Below are positions 34,861-42,953 of a DNA stretch of 64,000 bases, piece by piece. The stretch lies in NCBI RefSeq assembly GCF_002966125.1, contig NZ_CP027062.1:558001-622000 (forward strand), read 5' to 3'. The DNA comes from Pukyongia salina (GTDB lineage Bacteria > Bacteroidota > Bacteroidia > Flavobacteriales > Flavobacteriaceae). The translations under genes were made by a program, and so were the position numbers. The notes under the pieces were generated by a model that saw nothing but the letters and a program-made list of their open reading frames with translations, did no database searches and was not told where the DNA came from. The stretch's first letter is position 1. The number at the start of each line of letters is the position of its first letter.

Positions 34861-34978
34861 TTGTGATTTGTTATTTGAAATTTGTTTTTTGGAATTTGCG
34901 CTTTGGGATTTGTTATTTGTTATTTGTTATTTGTTATTTAAGAAATGTAATTTGGGATTTGTTATTTGAGATTTAAGA
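34861..34978. repeat. Low-complexity TTTG/TTATTTG repeat array
   Basis: About 118 bp of near-tandem 7-10-bp units (GATTTG, TTATTTG, GAATTTG), including four consecutive TTATTTG-type units around 34914-34940. It directly abuts and partly forms the -33 box of the next promoter. Unit copies are identical enough for slippage. Confidence 0.75.
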
Positions 34979-34995
34979 TAGAAGGGGTATCTTTG
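34965..34995 (+). promoter_or_regulatory. Consensus Bacteroidota promoter of the acyl-CoA dehydrogenase gene
   Basis: TTTG at 34965-34968, a 19-bp spacer, and TATCTTTG at 34988-34995: a full match to TTTG-N19-TAnnTTTG. The ATG follows at 35034. An extra TTTG sits upstream within the repeat array. Confidence 0.75.
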
Positions 34996-35033
34996 CACAC
35001 CAATCGAAAACGATTTAGAAAACGATTTACACT

Positions 35034-36176
35034 ATGGATTTTAAGCTTTCTGAAGAGCATTTAATGATACGAGATGCCGCTCGTGATTTTGCAAGAACCG
35101 AGCTTCTGCCCGAAGTAATAGAAAGGGATACTCACCAGCGTTTCCCTGTGGAGCAGGTAAAGAAAATGGCTGAGCTTGGGTTTCTTGGTATGATGGTAGA
35201 CCCTAAATATGGTGGCGGTGGAATGGATACCGTATCTTATGTGCTTGCCATGGAAGAATTAAGTAAGATTGATGCCTCCGCCTCGGTGATCGTGTCGGTG
35301 AATAATTCGCTCGTTTGTTGGGGACTCGAAACCTACGGGACCGAAGCTCAGAAAGAAAAATATCTAACAAAACTCGCCACAGGTGAATCGATCGGGGCAT
35401 TTTGCCTGAGCGAACCGGAAGCCGGTAGTGACGCTACTTCCCAGCGAACCACCGCCATCGATAAAGGCGATCATTACCTGCTTAACGGAACCAAGAATTG
35501 GATCACCAATGGTGGTAGTGCAGATTACCATCTGGTGATCGCGCAAACAGACAGAGAAAAAGGGCACCGTGGAATTAATGCCTTCATTGTGGAAAAAGCA
35601 TGGGACGGATTTGAAGTTGGTCCCAAAGAAGATAAGCTTGGAATTCGAGGAAGCGACACTCATACACTTAATTTCAACGACGTAAAAGTTCCGAAGGAAA
35701 ACAGAATCGGAGAAGATGGATTTGGCTTTAAGTTTGCGATGAAGACCCTAAGCGGCGGACGTATCGGAATTGCGGCACAAGCACTCGGAATTGCAGCTGG
35801 CGCCTACGAAATGGCAAGAGATTACTCCAAGATCAGAAAGGCTTTTGGTACCGAGATCTGCAATCATCAGGCGATCGCATTCAAACTGGCCGATATGCAC
35901 ACAGAGATCGAAGCGGCCCGTCACCTAGTAATGAAGGCGGCCTGGGATAAAGACCAGGGTAACAACTACGATATGAGCAGCGCTATGGCAAAATTATACG
36001 CTTCTAAGGTAGCAATGGATGTTACTGTGGAGGCTGTCCAGGTACATGGTGGAAATGGTTTTGTAAAAGAATATCATGTGGAGCGTCTCATGCGTGATGC
36101 CAAGATCACACAGATCTATGAAGGCACCTCCGAAATTCAAAAGCTGGTCATTTCCAGGGGGCTTTTAAGGGACTAA
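35034..36176 (+). CDS. Acyl-CoA dehydrogenase
   Basis: A 380-residue FAD flavoprotein that oxidises acyl-CoA thioesters to enoyl-CoA. Hallmarks are GAFCLSEPEAGSDA near residue 122, NGTKNWITNGG near 150, FGTEICNHQAIAFKLADM near 275, QVHGGNGFVKEYHVERLMRD near 338, and the catalytic base in QIYEGTSEIQK (Glu363). The length is typical of short- and medium-chain members; the chain preference (butyryl or medium) is not decided by these motifs. It is transcribed alone, from a consensus promoter. Confidence 0.93.
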   Translation: MDFKLSEEHLMIRDAARDFARTELLPEVIERDTHQRFPVEQVKKMAELGFLGMMVDPKYGGGGMDTVSYVLAMEELSKIDASASVIVSVNNSLVCWGLETYGTEAQKEKYLTKLATGESIGAFCLSEPEAGSDATSQRTTAIDKGDHYLLNGTKNWITNGGSADYHLVIAQTDREKGHRGINAFIVEKAWDGFEVGPKEDKLGIRGSDTHTLNFNDVKVPKENRIGEDGFGFKFAMKTLSGGRIGIAAQALGIAAGAYEMARDYSKIRKAFGTEICNHQAIAFKLADMHTEIEAARHLVMKAAWDKDQGNNYDMSSAMAKLYASKVAMDVTVEAVQVHGGNGFVKEYHVERLMRDAKITQIYEGTSEIQKLVISRGLLRD

Positions 36177-36220
36177 ACCCTCTCCCCTCCAGATGCTGAA
36201 TCAAGTTCAGCAGGACAGTG
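36177..36220. repeat. 44-bp palindrome-bearing direct repeat, copy 1
   Basis: The sequence from ACCCTCTCCC to AGGACAGTG contains the palindrome TGCTGAA-TCAAG-TTCAGCA. It recurs at 36316-36359 with one mismatch. It lies just after the acyl-CoA dehydrogenase stop. The gene-free stretch 36177-36631 otherwise shows only a related short palindrome (CCGAA-CTTGA-TTCGG at about 36287-36301) and the upstream region of the next operon. Confidence 0.8.
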
Positions 36221-36315
36221 GTGCACCGATTTCATGAATTTCGACATCACTATACTTGTCATTCCGATCCACGACGCTTGTCATTCCGAACTTGATTCGG
36301 AATCCATCATTCCTG

Positions 36316-36359
36316 ACCCTCTCTCCTCCAGATGCTGAATCAAGTTCAGCAGGACAGTG
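36316..36359. repeat. 44-bp palindrome-bearing direct repeat, copy 2
   Basis: Second copy, 139 bp downstream of the first, with one C-to-T difference in the pyrimidine-rich left part. Its palindrome shares the core GAACTTGATTC with the CCGAACTTGATTCGG element that lies between the two copies. Confidence 0.8.
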
Positions 36360-36631
36360 AGGAACATTATTTTCATGGCGAGTCCCGGCTTCTCATATAA
36401 CCCGGGACCGCGCTATTCGCTGTTACTCCTCGCCCACTAGCGTGGCTGCGGGGTATACGCTGCTATCGCTCTCGCAAGATCCGTAACAAATTTTTCAAAA
36501 TAGCGACTAATCATTCGTACATAAGAAAAGGTGCCTTCCAAATTTCGCAATTGAGTTTCTCAACTCATTTTTTTTACCGAAATTAACAGTCCGAAATTTT
36601 TTGATAACTAACACTTTAAATAGCCATATCT

Positions 36632-37972
36632 ATGTCTGATGATTTTGATTTACTAGAAACCGAGTCCAACTCAAAACAGGAAAAAGTAGACGTAAACTGG
36701 GGCAAAGCCGTCGACCAGATGAAGTCTAAATTAGCGCAGGAAGACGATCCGGAAATGCGGCAAAAAATTCTTAACGCTACCCTGGACGATGTTGTAGGTA
36801 TGGCCGAAAAGGACCGGGCCTCATTGCTCGATGCCATTAAAGATCTTACCGATTACCAGGAAGAAGTAGGAATTATTTTCGAAAAATTCTCAACCCTCAA
36901 CGAGGCCGAACAGAAGGTGATCGACAACGCACAAAGCAAACTAGAACGAGCCAAACTGGCCCTGGAGGATGCCGAAAAGGTGAAAGATAACTGGTGGAAC
37001 AATCTCTGGGGACGAAAATCACGGATCAAAAAACGCCAGTCTGAACTGGAAGCCGCACAAAAGGAACGTGAAGCCGCCGATATGAAAGCCAAGCAAATGT
37101 TCCAAGAACGAATAGAGACCGCCGATATACAAACCCTGTTAAGTGAATTATCCTATAAGAGTCAGGCTGCCGTAACCCGCCTGAAAAACCGTGAAGTGGA
37201 GATCAAGGAAGTAGAAGATAAACTTCAGGATGCTATTGTAGAGGCCAGTAAGAACCATACCAAAGCGTTGGAAAAGAAAAAGGAAACCGAAGATAAACTT
37301 GAAGAACAATACGCCTTGTTGAAACAGGCGCGACAGGAACTGGAAGAGATCTCAGATAAACAATCTACAGCCTATTCAGAAGCTATAGGAAAAATAACGG
37401 GGATCGAACAAAAAGTAGAAGAGCTCGAAGGCCTCAAGAACGCATATACAACCCTTGCAGCCAGTAAGGATAGTTTTGTTCATAAACATAACCTTACCAT
37501 AAAAGTACTTACTTCCCTGCGAAGCAATTTACAAACCCATAGGGCAAAACTTAAAAGTGACACCGATGAGCGCCTTAAATACTACGACGGATATGTAGTG
37601 GCCCTGAAAGCCAGAACAGATCAGGAGTTTGCTGCCATCCTGGAACATCTGGGTGTGAAAACAGACGAACATATCGGGCAAACCCTCGCTGCCATGCATT
37701 CGGCCAGTGCAAAAGCACGCCAGGAGATGATGGATAATATTCCTGTTCATGAAAAAGTGATGCAGGGAGTTTATGGTAGTTACGCCGAATCGTTGCAGGA
37801 AATTAGAGAGAAAGATGCCGAGATTCAGAAGGATTTTGCCAATAGGTACGGTATTGATATGAAGGAGATTTTCGAGGAGTTTTACGCCGCAGGTAGCGGT
37901 GGTGATGTTCCGCCGGAAGACGATAAACCTTCAGAAACTCCTAAAGAGGATGATGAAAACCTATTGGGTTAG
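36632..37972 (+). CDS. Coiled-coil protein, first gene of an unexplained AAA+ operon
   Basis: A 446-residue soluble, highly charged protein with long helical heptad regions at about residues 70-290 (VIDNAQSKLERAKLALEDAE, KKRQSELEAAQKEREAAD, KALEKKKETEDKLEEQYALL) and a Trp-rich turn (KDNWWNNLWGRKS). The later part (THRAKLKSDTDERLKYYDGY) looks vaguely like TelA/KlaA tellurite-resistance proteins, and the C terminus is an acidic Pro-rich tail. There is no signal peptide. I do not recognise a firm family; a cytoskeletal or 'microtubule-binding-like' automated label would reflect only the coiled coil. It heads a six-gene co-directional set with an AAA+ ATPase and two membrane proteins, and may be a scaffold. 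Confidence 0.8.
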   Translation: MSDDFDLLETESNSKQEKVDVNWGKAVDQMKSKLAQEDDPEMRQKILNATLDDVVGMAEKDRASLLDAIKDLTDYQEEVGIIFEKFSTLNEAEQKVIDNAQSKLERAKLALEDAEKVKDNWWNNLWGRKSRIKKRQSELEAAQKEREAADMKAKQMFQERIETADIQTLLSELSYKSQAAVTRLKNREVEIKEVEDKLQDAIVEASKNHTKALEKKKETEDKLEEQYALLKQARQELEEISDKQSTAYSEAIGKITGIEQKVEELEGLKNAYTTLAASKDSFVHKHNLTIKVLTSLRSNLQTHRAKLKSDTDERLKYYDGYVVALKARTDQEFAAILEHLGVKTDEHIGQTLAAMHSASAKARQEMMDNIPVHEKVMQGVYGSYAESLQEIREKDAEIQKDFANRYGIDMKEIFEEFYAAGSGGDVPPEDDKPSETPKEDDENLLG

Positions 37973-38092
37973 ATTAGGCTGTTAATATACTTCTGTTGTT
38001 GCCTTGCTTCATTATTGCTGAAGTGGTAATTCTGCATGGGATAAGATCACTTGTTTTACTCGAATTAACAAAATTCTGAACATTATAATTAG

Positions 38093-39145
38093 ATGTCCAT
38101 TAACCAAATAGTTACACCCTTAGATAGTGCTGTACTGGAAACCAGAGAGCAGTATTCGGTCTATTTTAAGATTGTATCTCATGCCTTTCAATTTTTAATG
38201 AAAAGCATAACCGAAAACAAGTTGTGTAATGCCCTGGAAGTGTCGTTCATGGAACAGTATTGCGAGCTACTTGCGTATTCCCTGGAATCGTTTAGAGTTA
38301 AATACCTGTACGATGAAGAAGAGAAAATGAAGATAGATCTCACCGAATCGGGTTTTCCTAATTACCTGGAATTTAGGTATCTCATCAACGATCTGGAATT
38401 AAAGAATGAGCATATAAGCCGGTTGCCCGACCCACAGGTATTGAAGGATGAATTTCTGGAAACCCTGTTAAAACACAAGCAACCTATCCCTAAACGAAAG
38501 TTGGAACAGGCGGCATCCATTGTCTATTATACATCGGTTGAACGAAACTTTATCTTTCGGAAATTTGTACAGGGGAAGATCATCACAATCGAAAATAATC
38601 CGGACGCACCTTATTTAGTAAGCTGGTCGTTTTACGATATCACCTTTAACAGGCCGTTCATCTGTTTTATGTACTTCGATCTGCACAAAACCGACCTTAA
38701 AGAATACACCCCCAAGATCTATGAAGTGCTCGAAGCCGTAGCCGATAGAAATATGAACCTGGACAACCTCGCGTATGCAATAGATAAGCGACTTCCGAGG
38801 GTTCTTCCGAAGAAATTCAGAAAAATAGACCTGGGGCCACTACATAACGTATTTGCAAAAGATGAACTCACTATTACCCATGTAGTCCTGGAAGGAATTG
38901 TTAATAAGGTACTGGATCTGTCGGCCTACGCCTTATCTATAACTATAGAAGACCTTGATTCCTCCGGTAAGATCACCGAAGGCAACATCTTCAACCGCCA
39001 GCATTTACAGATATGGGACGCATACAAGCCCAAAAAATATTTACTTTGTTCGCACCGCCTGATGCAATTGTTTTATGACAAGATCCCGGGTGAGATCGAC
39101 AAACTTGCCCAGGAACCAATAGAAATTCCGGCCTTAAAGATTTAA
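38093..39145 (+). CDS. Soluble protein of unknown function in the AAA+ operon
   Basis: A 350-residue protein with no signal peptide or transmembrane helix. It is rich in helices and aromatic residues: QYSVYFKIVSHAFQFLMK, YLEFRYLINDLELKNEHISR, VSWSFYDITFNRPFICFMYF. The C-terminal part, after KFRKIDLGPLHNVFAKDELT, ends in a DLDSSGKITEGNIFNRQHLQ segment. No known catalytic motif is visible and I cannot name a family. Its stop is 1 bp from the ATPase start, so the two are almost certainly translated together. It could be an ATPase adaptor or substrate-binding subunit; this is inference from position only. Confidence 0.8.
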   Translation: MSINQIVTPLDSAVLETREQYSVYFKIVSHAFQFLMKSITENKLCNALEVSFMEQYCELLAYSLESFRVKYLYDEEEKMKIDLTESGFPNYLEFRYLINDLELKNEHISRLPDPQVLKDEFLETLLKHKQPIPKRKLEQAASIVYYTSVERNFIFRKFVQGKIITIENNPDAPYLVSWSFYDITFNRPFICFMYFDLHKTDLKEYTPKIYEVLEAVADRNMNLDNLAYAIDKRLPRVLPKKFRKIDLGPLHNVFAKDELTITHVVLEGIVNKVLDLSAYALSITIEDLDSSGKITEGNIFNRQHLQIWDAYKPKKYLLCSHRLMQLFYDKIPGEIDKLAQEPIEIPALKI

Positions 39146-39146
39146 T

Positions 39147-41108
39147 ATGGAACACAACAGTACATTTCCCATAAAGAAAAGCGAACTGGACGCCCTCCGG
39201 GAAGAAGCCACTTCCTACCTTAAAGGAGTCCAGTGGGACCAAAGTTATAAGGCCAGAAACCGCGATAAGGACAAGAAAGATGATAGCATATTATTGTATT
39301 TGTCCAAGGCCACCGGAAACAGTACCTCCGAGGTCACATCGGTCTCCAGGTCCATCCTGGCACTAAAGAAAAAACTCCTCCCCGAGTCTGTCGCTATACC
39401 TATACAATTAAATCGGGCCCTGTATGCGGTACAGGAGGGCCTTACTATGGGTGTATGGTTAAAAGACAGTTATGGCGATTCGTCTGGCCTCTCGGGTTTG
39501 AACGAACGCAAGGGCTCCCTGGATAATACCCAACGCAGGGAATTTGACAGCAAGCAGCAAACGGCAACGGCTTATATGCTGTACGGCACGGCCTACCGTA
39601 TCCTTTACGACTTGAAGCCTGTCGCATCAGACGATCTAAGCGTGATGAAGAACAAATTTGCCGGTATACCCGAAATCTCCCTTATCTCACCCATTAAAGG
39701 TATTTCCTGTATGTTGTACTATTACGACAAATACCTAAATCATCCGGAGATCATCACTCGCGATGCCGATGTTGTCGATTTTACCGTTGTTTATTTCGAA
39801 GCTATAATAGCCGAAATACAGCTCCGGCTGGGCTCCCTGGAATATACTGAAACCATCACCGACCGCACCTATAAACTGGAAAACAGTGATTTTGCTGTTT
39901 CCGGATGGGAGAATGTTTTTGAAGGGACTGCAAAAAGTGTTGAATTCAATAAAATACAATTTGAAGAGATCGTAGGAAACCGCGATGCCAAACATTTTGC
40001 GCGTAGACTAACCGAGCGATTGCTTAGTTACGACTTTAACGCAAAAAAGAACCCCTTCCAGGAGCTGGGAGGATTTATGCCCGTTTTTATGGGATATGGA
40101 ATCCCGGGCACCGGAAAAAGTATGTTGATCGCCGCCATAGCAACCCGGTTGAAAGAACATTGTGACAATCTCGACATCCCTTTTCTTTTTCATCCCATGC
40201 CAGACACACTCATCTCCACCTTTCAAGGAGGATCGGCCGAAAAAATGGTACAATGGATGAAACCTTTGCAGGATCCTGGAAAACTCATCTTCGCACCTAT
40301 CGATGACGCCGAAAACAATTTGCAGGAACGAACCGCTCAGGGAGTATCGGCTGGTGTGAAGGAAGTGATTGGTGTTTTCCTGCGATATACCGAAGGGGCC
40401 TACGCCGTTAATTATGGTAACAGCTCCATAGGACTTTTTACAAACCTACCCGAAATGCTGGATAAAGCTGTGATCTCCAGAGTTCAGGGGCGTTTTAAAA
40501 TTGATGGTGCGCGTACACTTCCCGATTTTATAGATCAGGACTATCTGTGGTGGCGTAAAATTGAGAAGACCATGCCCGGGTTTGTGAATATGCAGGGACC
40601 GGATAAATACACCTACTTAAGTGAGCAGGGAATAGTGAAGAACCTGGGAGCGATCCTGGAAAAATCTGAAAAGCCCACCGAAGAACGAGTATTGGCTATT
40701 TACGAGCAAGTGGAAGCTAAGCACAAGGAAACCGAACATATGTTCTATGCAGAATTATTTAAACGCATTCAGAAATCATTTCCTTTCTTTTCATCCAGGG
40801 ATATCAGGAATATCCAAAGCGCTGTTTCGCTTCGGTTAACAGATTTCGATCTTCCTTCAGATTGGTTCGAGGATGCCGAAATTTATTTCAGAAAAGATTA
40901 CGATACCAAATACGGTATGTTACAGGAACTTATGAAAGAAAATATGAAAGGCCTGAGCTTTTCAGACATCAGAAAGCAGGAAGTGGTTCGCTACCTGGAT
41001 AACGTCGCTACAATTGCCGATACAGATTTTAAACGCAAAGTAGATCAACGCTTACATGAAATGAACGTGCAAACAGAAGCCAGAAGACGCTTCGAAGAAG
41101 ATAATTAA
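39147..41108 (+). CDS. AAA+ ATPase of the unexplained operon
   Basis: A 653-residue ATPase. About 310 N-terminal residues are a unique helical region. Next is an AAA+ module with Walker A GYGIPGTGKS (316-325, Lys324), a pore-loop-like segment (DTLISTFQGGSAEKMVQWM), Walker B LIFAPIDDAE (Asp386-Asp387) and a sensor-like VNYGNSSIGLFTNLPEMLD. An Arg-bearing DKAVISRVQGRFKID follows, resembling the AAA arginine-finger/sensor-2 area. The C-terminal 200 residues are helical (FKRIQKSFPFFSSRDIRNIQ). It is not a close match to FtsH, Cdc48, ClpX or MoxR. It is sandwiched between two unknown soluble proteins with a 1-bp gap and a 1-bp overlap. It probably remodels a protein complex. Confidence 0.85.
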   Translation: MEHNSTFPIKKSELDALREEATSYLKGVQWDQSYKARNRDKDKKDDSILLYLSKATGNSTSEVTSVSRSILALKKKLLPESVAIPIQLNRALYAVQEGLTMGVWLKDSYGDSSGLSGLNERKGSLDNTQRREFDSKQQTATAYMLYGTAYRILYDLKPVASDDLSVMKNKFAGIPEISLISPIKGISCMLYYYDKYLNHPEIITRDADVVDFTVVYFEAIIAEIQLRLGSLEYTETITDRTYKLENSDFAVSGWENVFEGTAKSVEFNKIQFEEIVGNRDAKHFARRLTERLLSYDFNAKKNPFQELGGFMPVFMGYGIPGTGKSMLIAAIATRLKEHCDNLDIPFLFHPMPDTLISTFQGGSAEKMVQWMKPLQDPGKLIFAPIDDAENNLQERTAQGVSAGVKEVIGVFLRYTEGAYAVNYGNSSIGLFTNLPEMLDKAVISRVQGRFKIDGARTLPDFIDQDYLWWRKIEKTMPGFVNMQGPDKYTYLSEQGIVKNLGAILEKSEKPTEERVLAIYEQVEAKHKETEHMFYAELFKRIQKSFPFFSSRDIRNIQSAVSLRLTDFDLPSDWFEDAEIYFRKDYDTKYGMLQELMKENMKGLSFSDIRKQEVVRYLDNVATIADTDFKRKVDQRLHEMNVQTEARRRFEEDN

Positions 41109-42358
41109 TGGATAAACTAAAAACAGCCGGCTTATTTGGACGGGACCTGATAAAAGTATCGGGATCCCTGGCCGAACGTTATAACGGCTGTTTGGCGATC
41201 CTGGGTATGGATCCTACACAACTCAAAACTTTTCATGTGGATGGCATGGGCTGGAGTCCGGAAATTGCAGAAGAGAAGGACAATCCATACTATCTCAATA
41301 TTGGCGAGGCCAATTTGAACGCTATTATAATCTCCCCGGAACAGGAAGGAAAGCCGGTATATATGGCATTTCACAGTTTCGATCGTGATATTATGAGAAC
41401 TGTTTTCACGGCCTACGCCAAAGAAATAAGGGATATAACCAAAGATGCCGCCATCTGTATCCATCTGGATCAACACATAGATACTTATTACGAACCTTTC
41501 GATCTGTTGCGTTATAAACAGATCACCGTAAGTTTCAGGATCCTGAACGACCTTGCTAAAAAGCAAAAAGAGCAACTACAGTTAGTGGAAGAGTTCAATA
41601 GCGGGAATAACTTCATAAATCGCGATATACATAACAAATTACTGGAATCTGCTAAAAAATACGGAGATCTTAGAGATAGGAAGCTGGAACTGGATCCCCT
41701 GCAACTAAAAGTAAGTACATTTTATACCAGGGCTTTTGGCGGAGTATTCGTGTTGCGTGATTTTATAAATGATATTATGGTTTTTGAGGATGAGGAGCTC
41801 TTTAAAAAAGCCATCAAAGACACTGTGCACGACGTCACTTTATTTCACATTAGCCATAATGAACTAACAGCCACCCTGGTGAATCATCTAATCGCCGAAT
41901 TCGACATAAAGCGAGCTGCGAAATCCAAAAGATACGACCGTATAAAAAAACATTTGTTTGTTCAGGAATTAAAAGAATGTAAGCATCCGTTACGGGAAGT
42001 TCTGGACAGCCCGATGCTGTTTAAGAAATACCTCAACGAAATGGACGTCGACACCAAGAAGCGTCTAATGAGTGTAGAATTATACAATCAACGAAAGATC
42101 GTTGAAAGAGATCTTAAAATAGATGATGTAGTAGATCCGGTCTACGAAAAGGCACTTTTACAACCGCATTCATCCCTGGAAGAAGAGCACAAAGAACTTA
42201 TATGGAAACTACTCACCAAGATCGTTCCGGCAGATCCGCTGCACTTATACTGGTATGATAAAGAACAATTTTACAAGACCTTTCTTAACTGGCCTGAAGG
42301 TTATCAGGACTGGGTAATAGACAGAATTCTAATCAATACTAAAAACCAAGCATCATGA
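41108..42358 (+). CDS. Soluble protein of unknown function downstream of the AAA+ ATPase
   Basis: A 416-residue protein without signal peptide or membrane helix. The N terminus MDKLKTAGLFGRDLIKVSGS and the central VSTFYTRAFGGVFVLRDFIN segment give no catalytic signature. The C terminus holds a WKLLTKIVPADPLHLYWYDK segment. From memory it may correspond to a Bacteroidota domain of unknown function (possibly DUF6638), but I could not check this. The ATG overlaps the ATPase stop by 1 bp (TAATG), and the end overlaps the next gene by 4 bp, so it should be made in fixed ratio with both. Confidence 0.8.
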   Translation: MDKLKTAGLFGRDLIKVSGSLAERYNGCLAILGMDPTQLKTFHVDGMGWSPEIAEEKDNPYYLNIGEANLNAIIISPEQEGKPVYMAFHSFDRDIMRTVFTAYAKEIRDITKDAAICIHLDQHIDTYYEPFDLLRYKQITVSFRILNDLAKKQKEQLQLVEEFNSGNNFINRDIHNKLLESAKKYGDLRDRKLELDPLQLKVSTFYTRAFGGVFVLRDFINDIMVFEDEELFKKAIKDTVHDVTLFHISHNELTATLVNHLIAEFDIKRAAKSKRYDRIKKHLFVQELKECKHPLREVLDSPMLFKKYLNEMDVDTKKRLMSVELYNQRKIVERDLKIDDVVDPVYEKALLQPHSSLEEEHKELIWKLLTKIVPADPLHLYWYDKEQFYKTFLNWPEGYQDWVIDRILINTKNQAS

Positions 42359-42873
42359 CACTCGAAATCATTGTATTTGTCATCGCTATTCTCTTCGGAA
42401 TAATAATATACTGGCGGGAATCTAAAAGTAATAGACTCTATCGCTTCTTCAACCATATGATGCACTCCAAGGATTTACAAATGAAAGCTGACAATAGAAA
42501 AGGCTTTGTACACAAGCAGGTATTCTTGATGCGTCTTGTATGGATCACTCTCATATTTGTACTGGGAGCCGCCATCCTTAGTTTCGCTACCCCGATCAAT
42601 GTGATTTTCTTCCAGTATTTTGTATCTGCGATCGTGGGAACTCTCATAGGAACTTACATTGCTTCTGCTTTTATATTTACTTCGGAAGGGCTTAAGAAGG
42701 AAAATCTAAAGAAGAATTTCGATAAGGCGGTTGAAAAAGGAAAAGAATTCGTCGACGACCTTAGAGAGGAAGACGATCCCGCATCTAGTAGTGACGAAAC
42801 TCCTGAAAACAAGAAGGCTGCCGATGAGAAAAGTGCACGTGATCGACTTAGGGATAAAGGAATGATCAAATAG
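42355..42873 (+). CDS. Small membrane protein of the AAA+ operon
   Basis: A 172-residue protein with three hydrophobic segments: residues 1-20 (LEIIVFVIAILFGIIIYW), about 61-82 (RLVWITLIFVLGAAILSF) and about 87-110 (IFFQYFVSAIVGTLIGTYIA). A highly charged cytoplasmic tail of about 60 residues follows (NFDKAVEKGKEFVDDLREED ... KSARDRLRDKGMIK). No family is recognised. The ATG overlaps the preceding stop as ATGA. The tail could dock the soluble members of the operon to the inner membrane. Confidence 0.8.
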   Translation: MTLEIIVFVIAILFGIIIYWRESKSNRLYRFFNHMMHSKDLQMKADNRKGFVHKQVFLMRLVWITLIFVLGAAILSFATPINVIFFQYFVSAIVGTLIGTYIASAFIFTSEGLKKENLKKNFDKAVEKGKEFVDDLREEDDPASSSDETPENKKAADEKSARDRLRDKGMIK

Positions 42874-42953
42874 TGAACTATACAGTTTGAACATCGAATC
42901 AAAACGTGTGGTTTTAAAACCTATCATCGATAATATATAAAAACGCAGGAAAC

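Noticed and set aside
34674-34976. 100-codon plus-strand frame before the acyl-CoA dehydrogenase gene
   Set aside because: It runs through anmK antisense and the TTATTTG repeat, giving a repetitive C-Y-L-L-F peptide; it is a repeat artefact.
41132-41575. 147-codon open frame opposite the fourth gene of the AAA+ operon
   Set aside because: The plus-strand frame is longer, coupled to its neighbours by overlaps and coherent in composition; the antisense frame is not.
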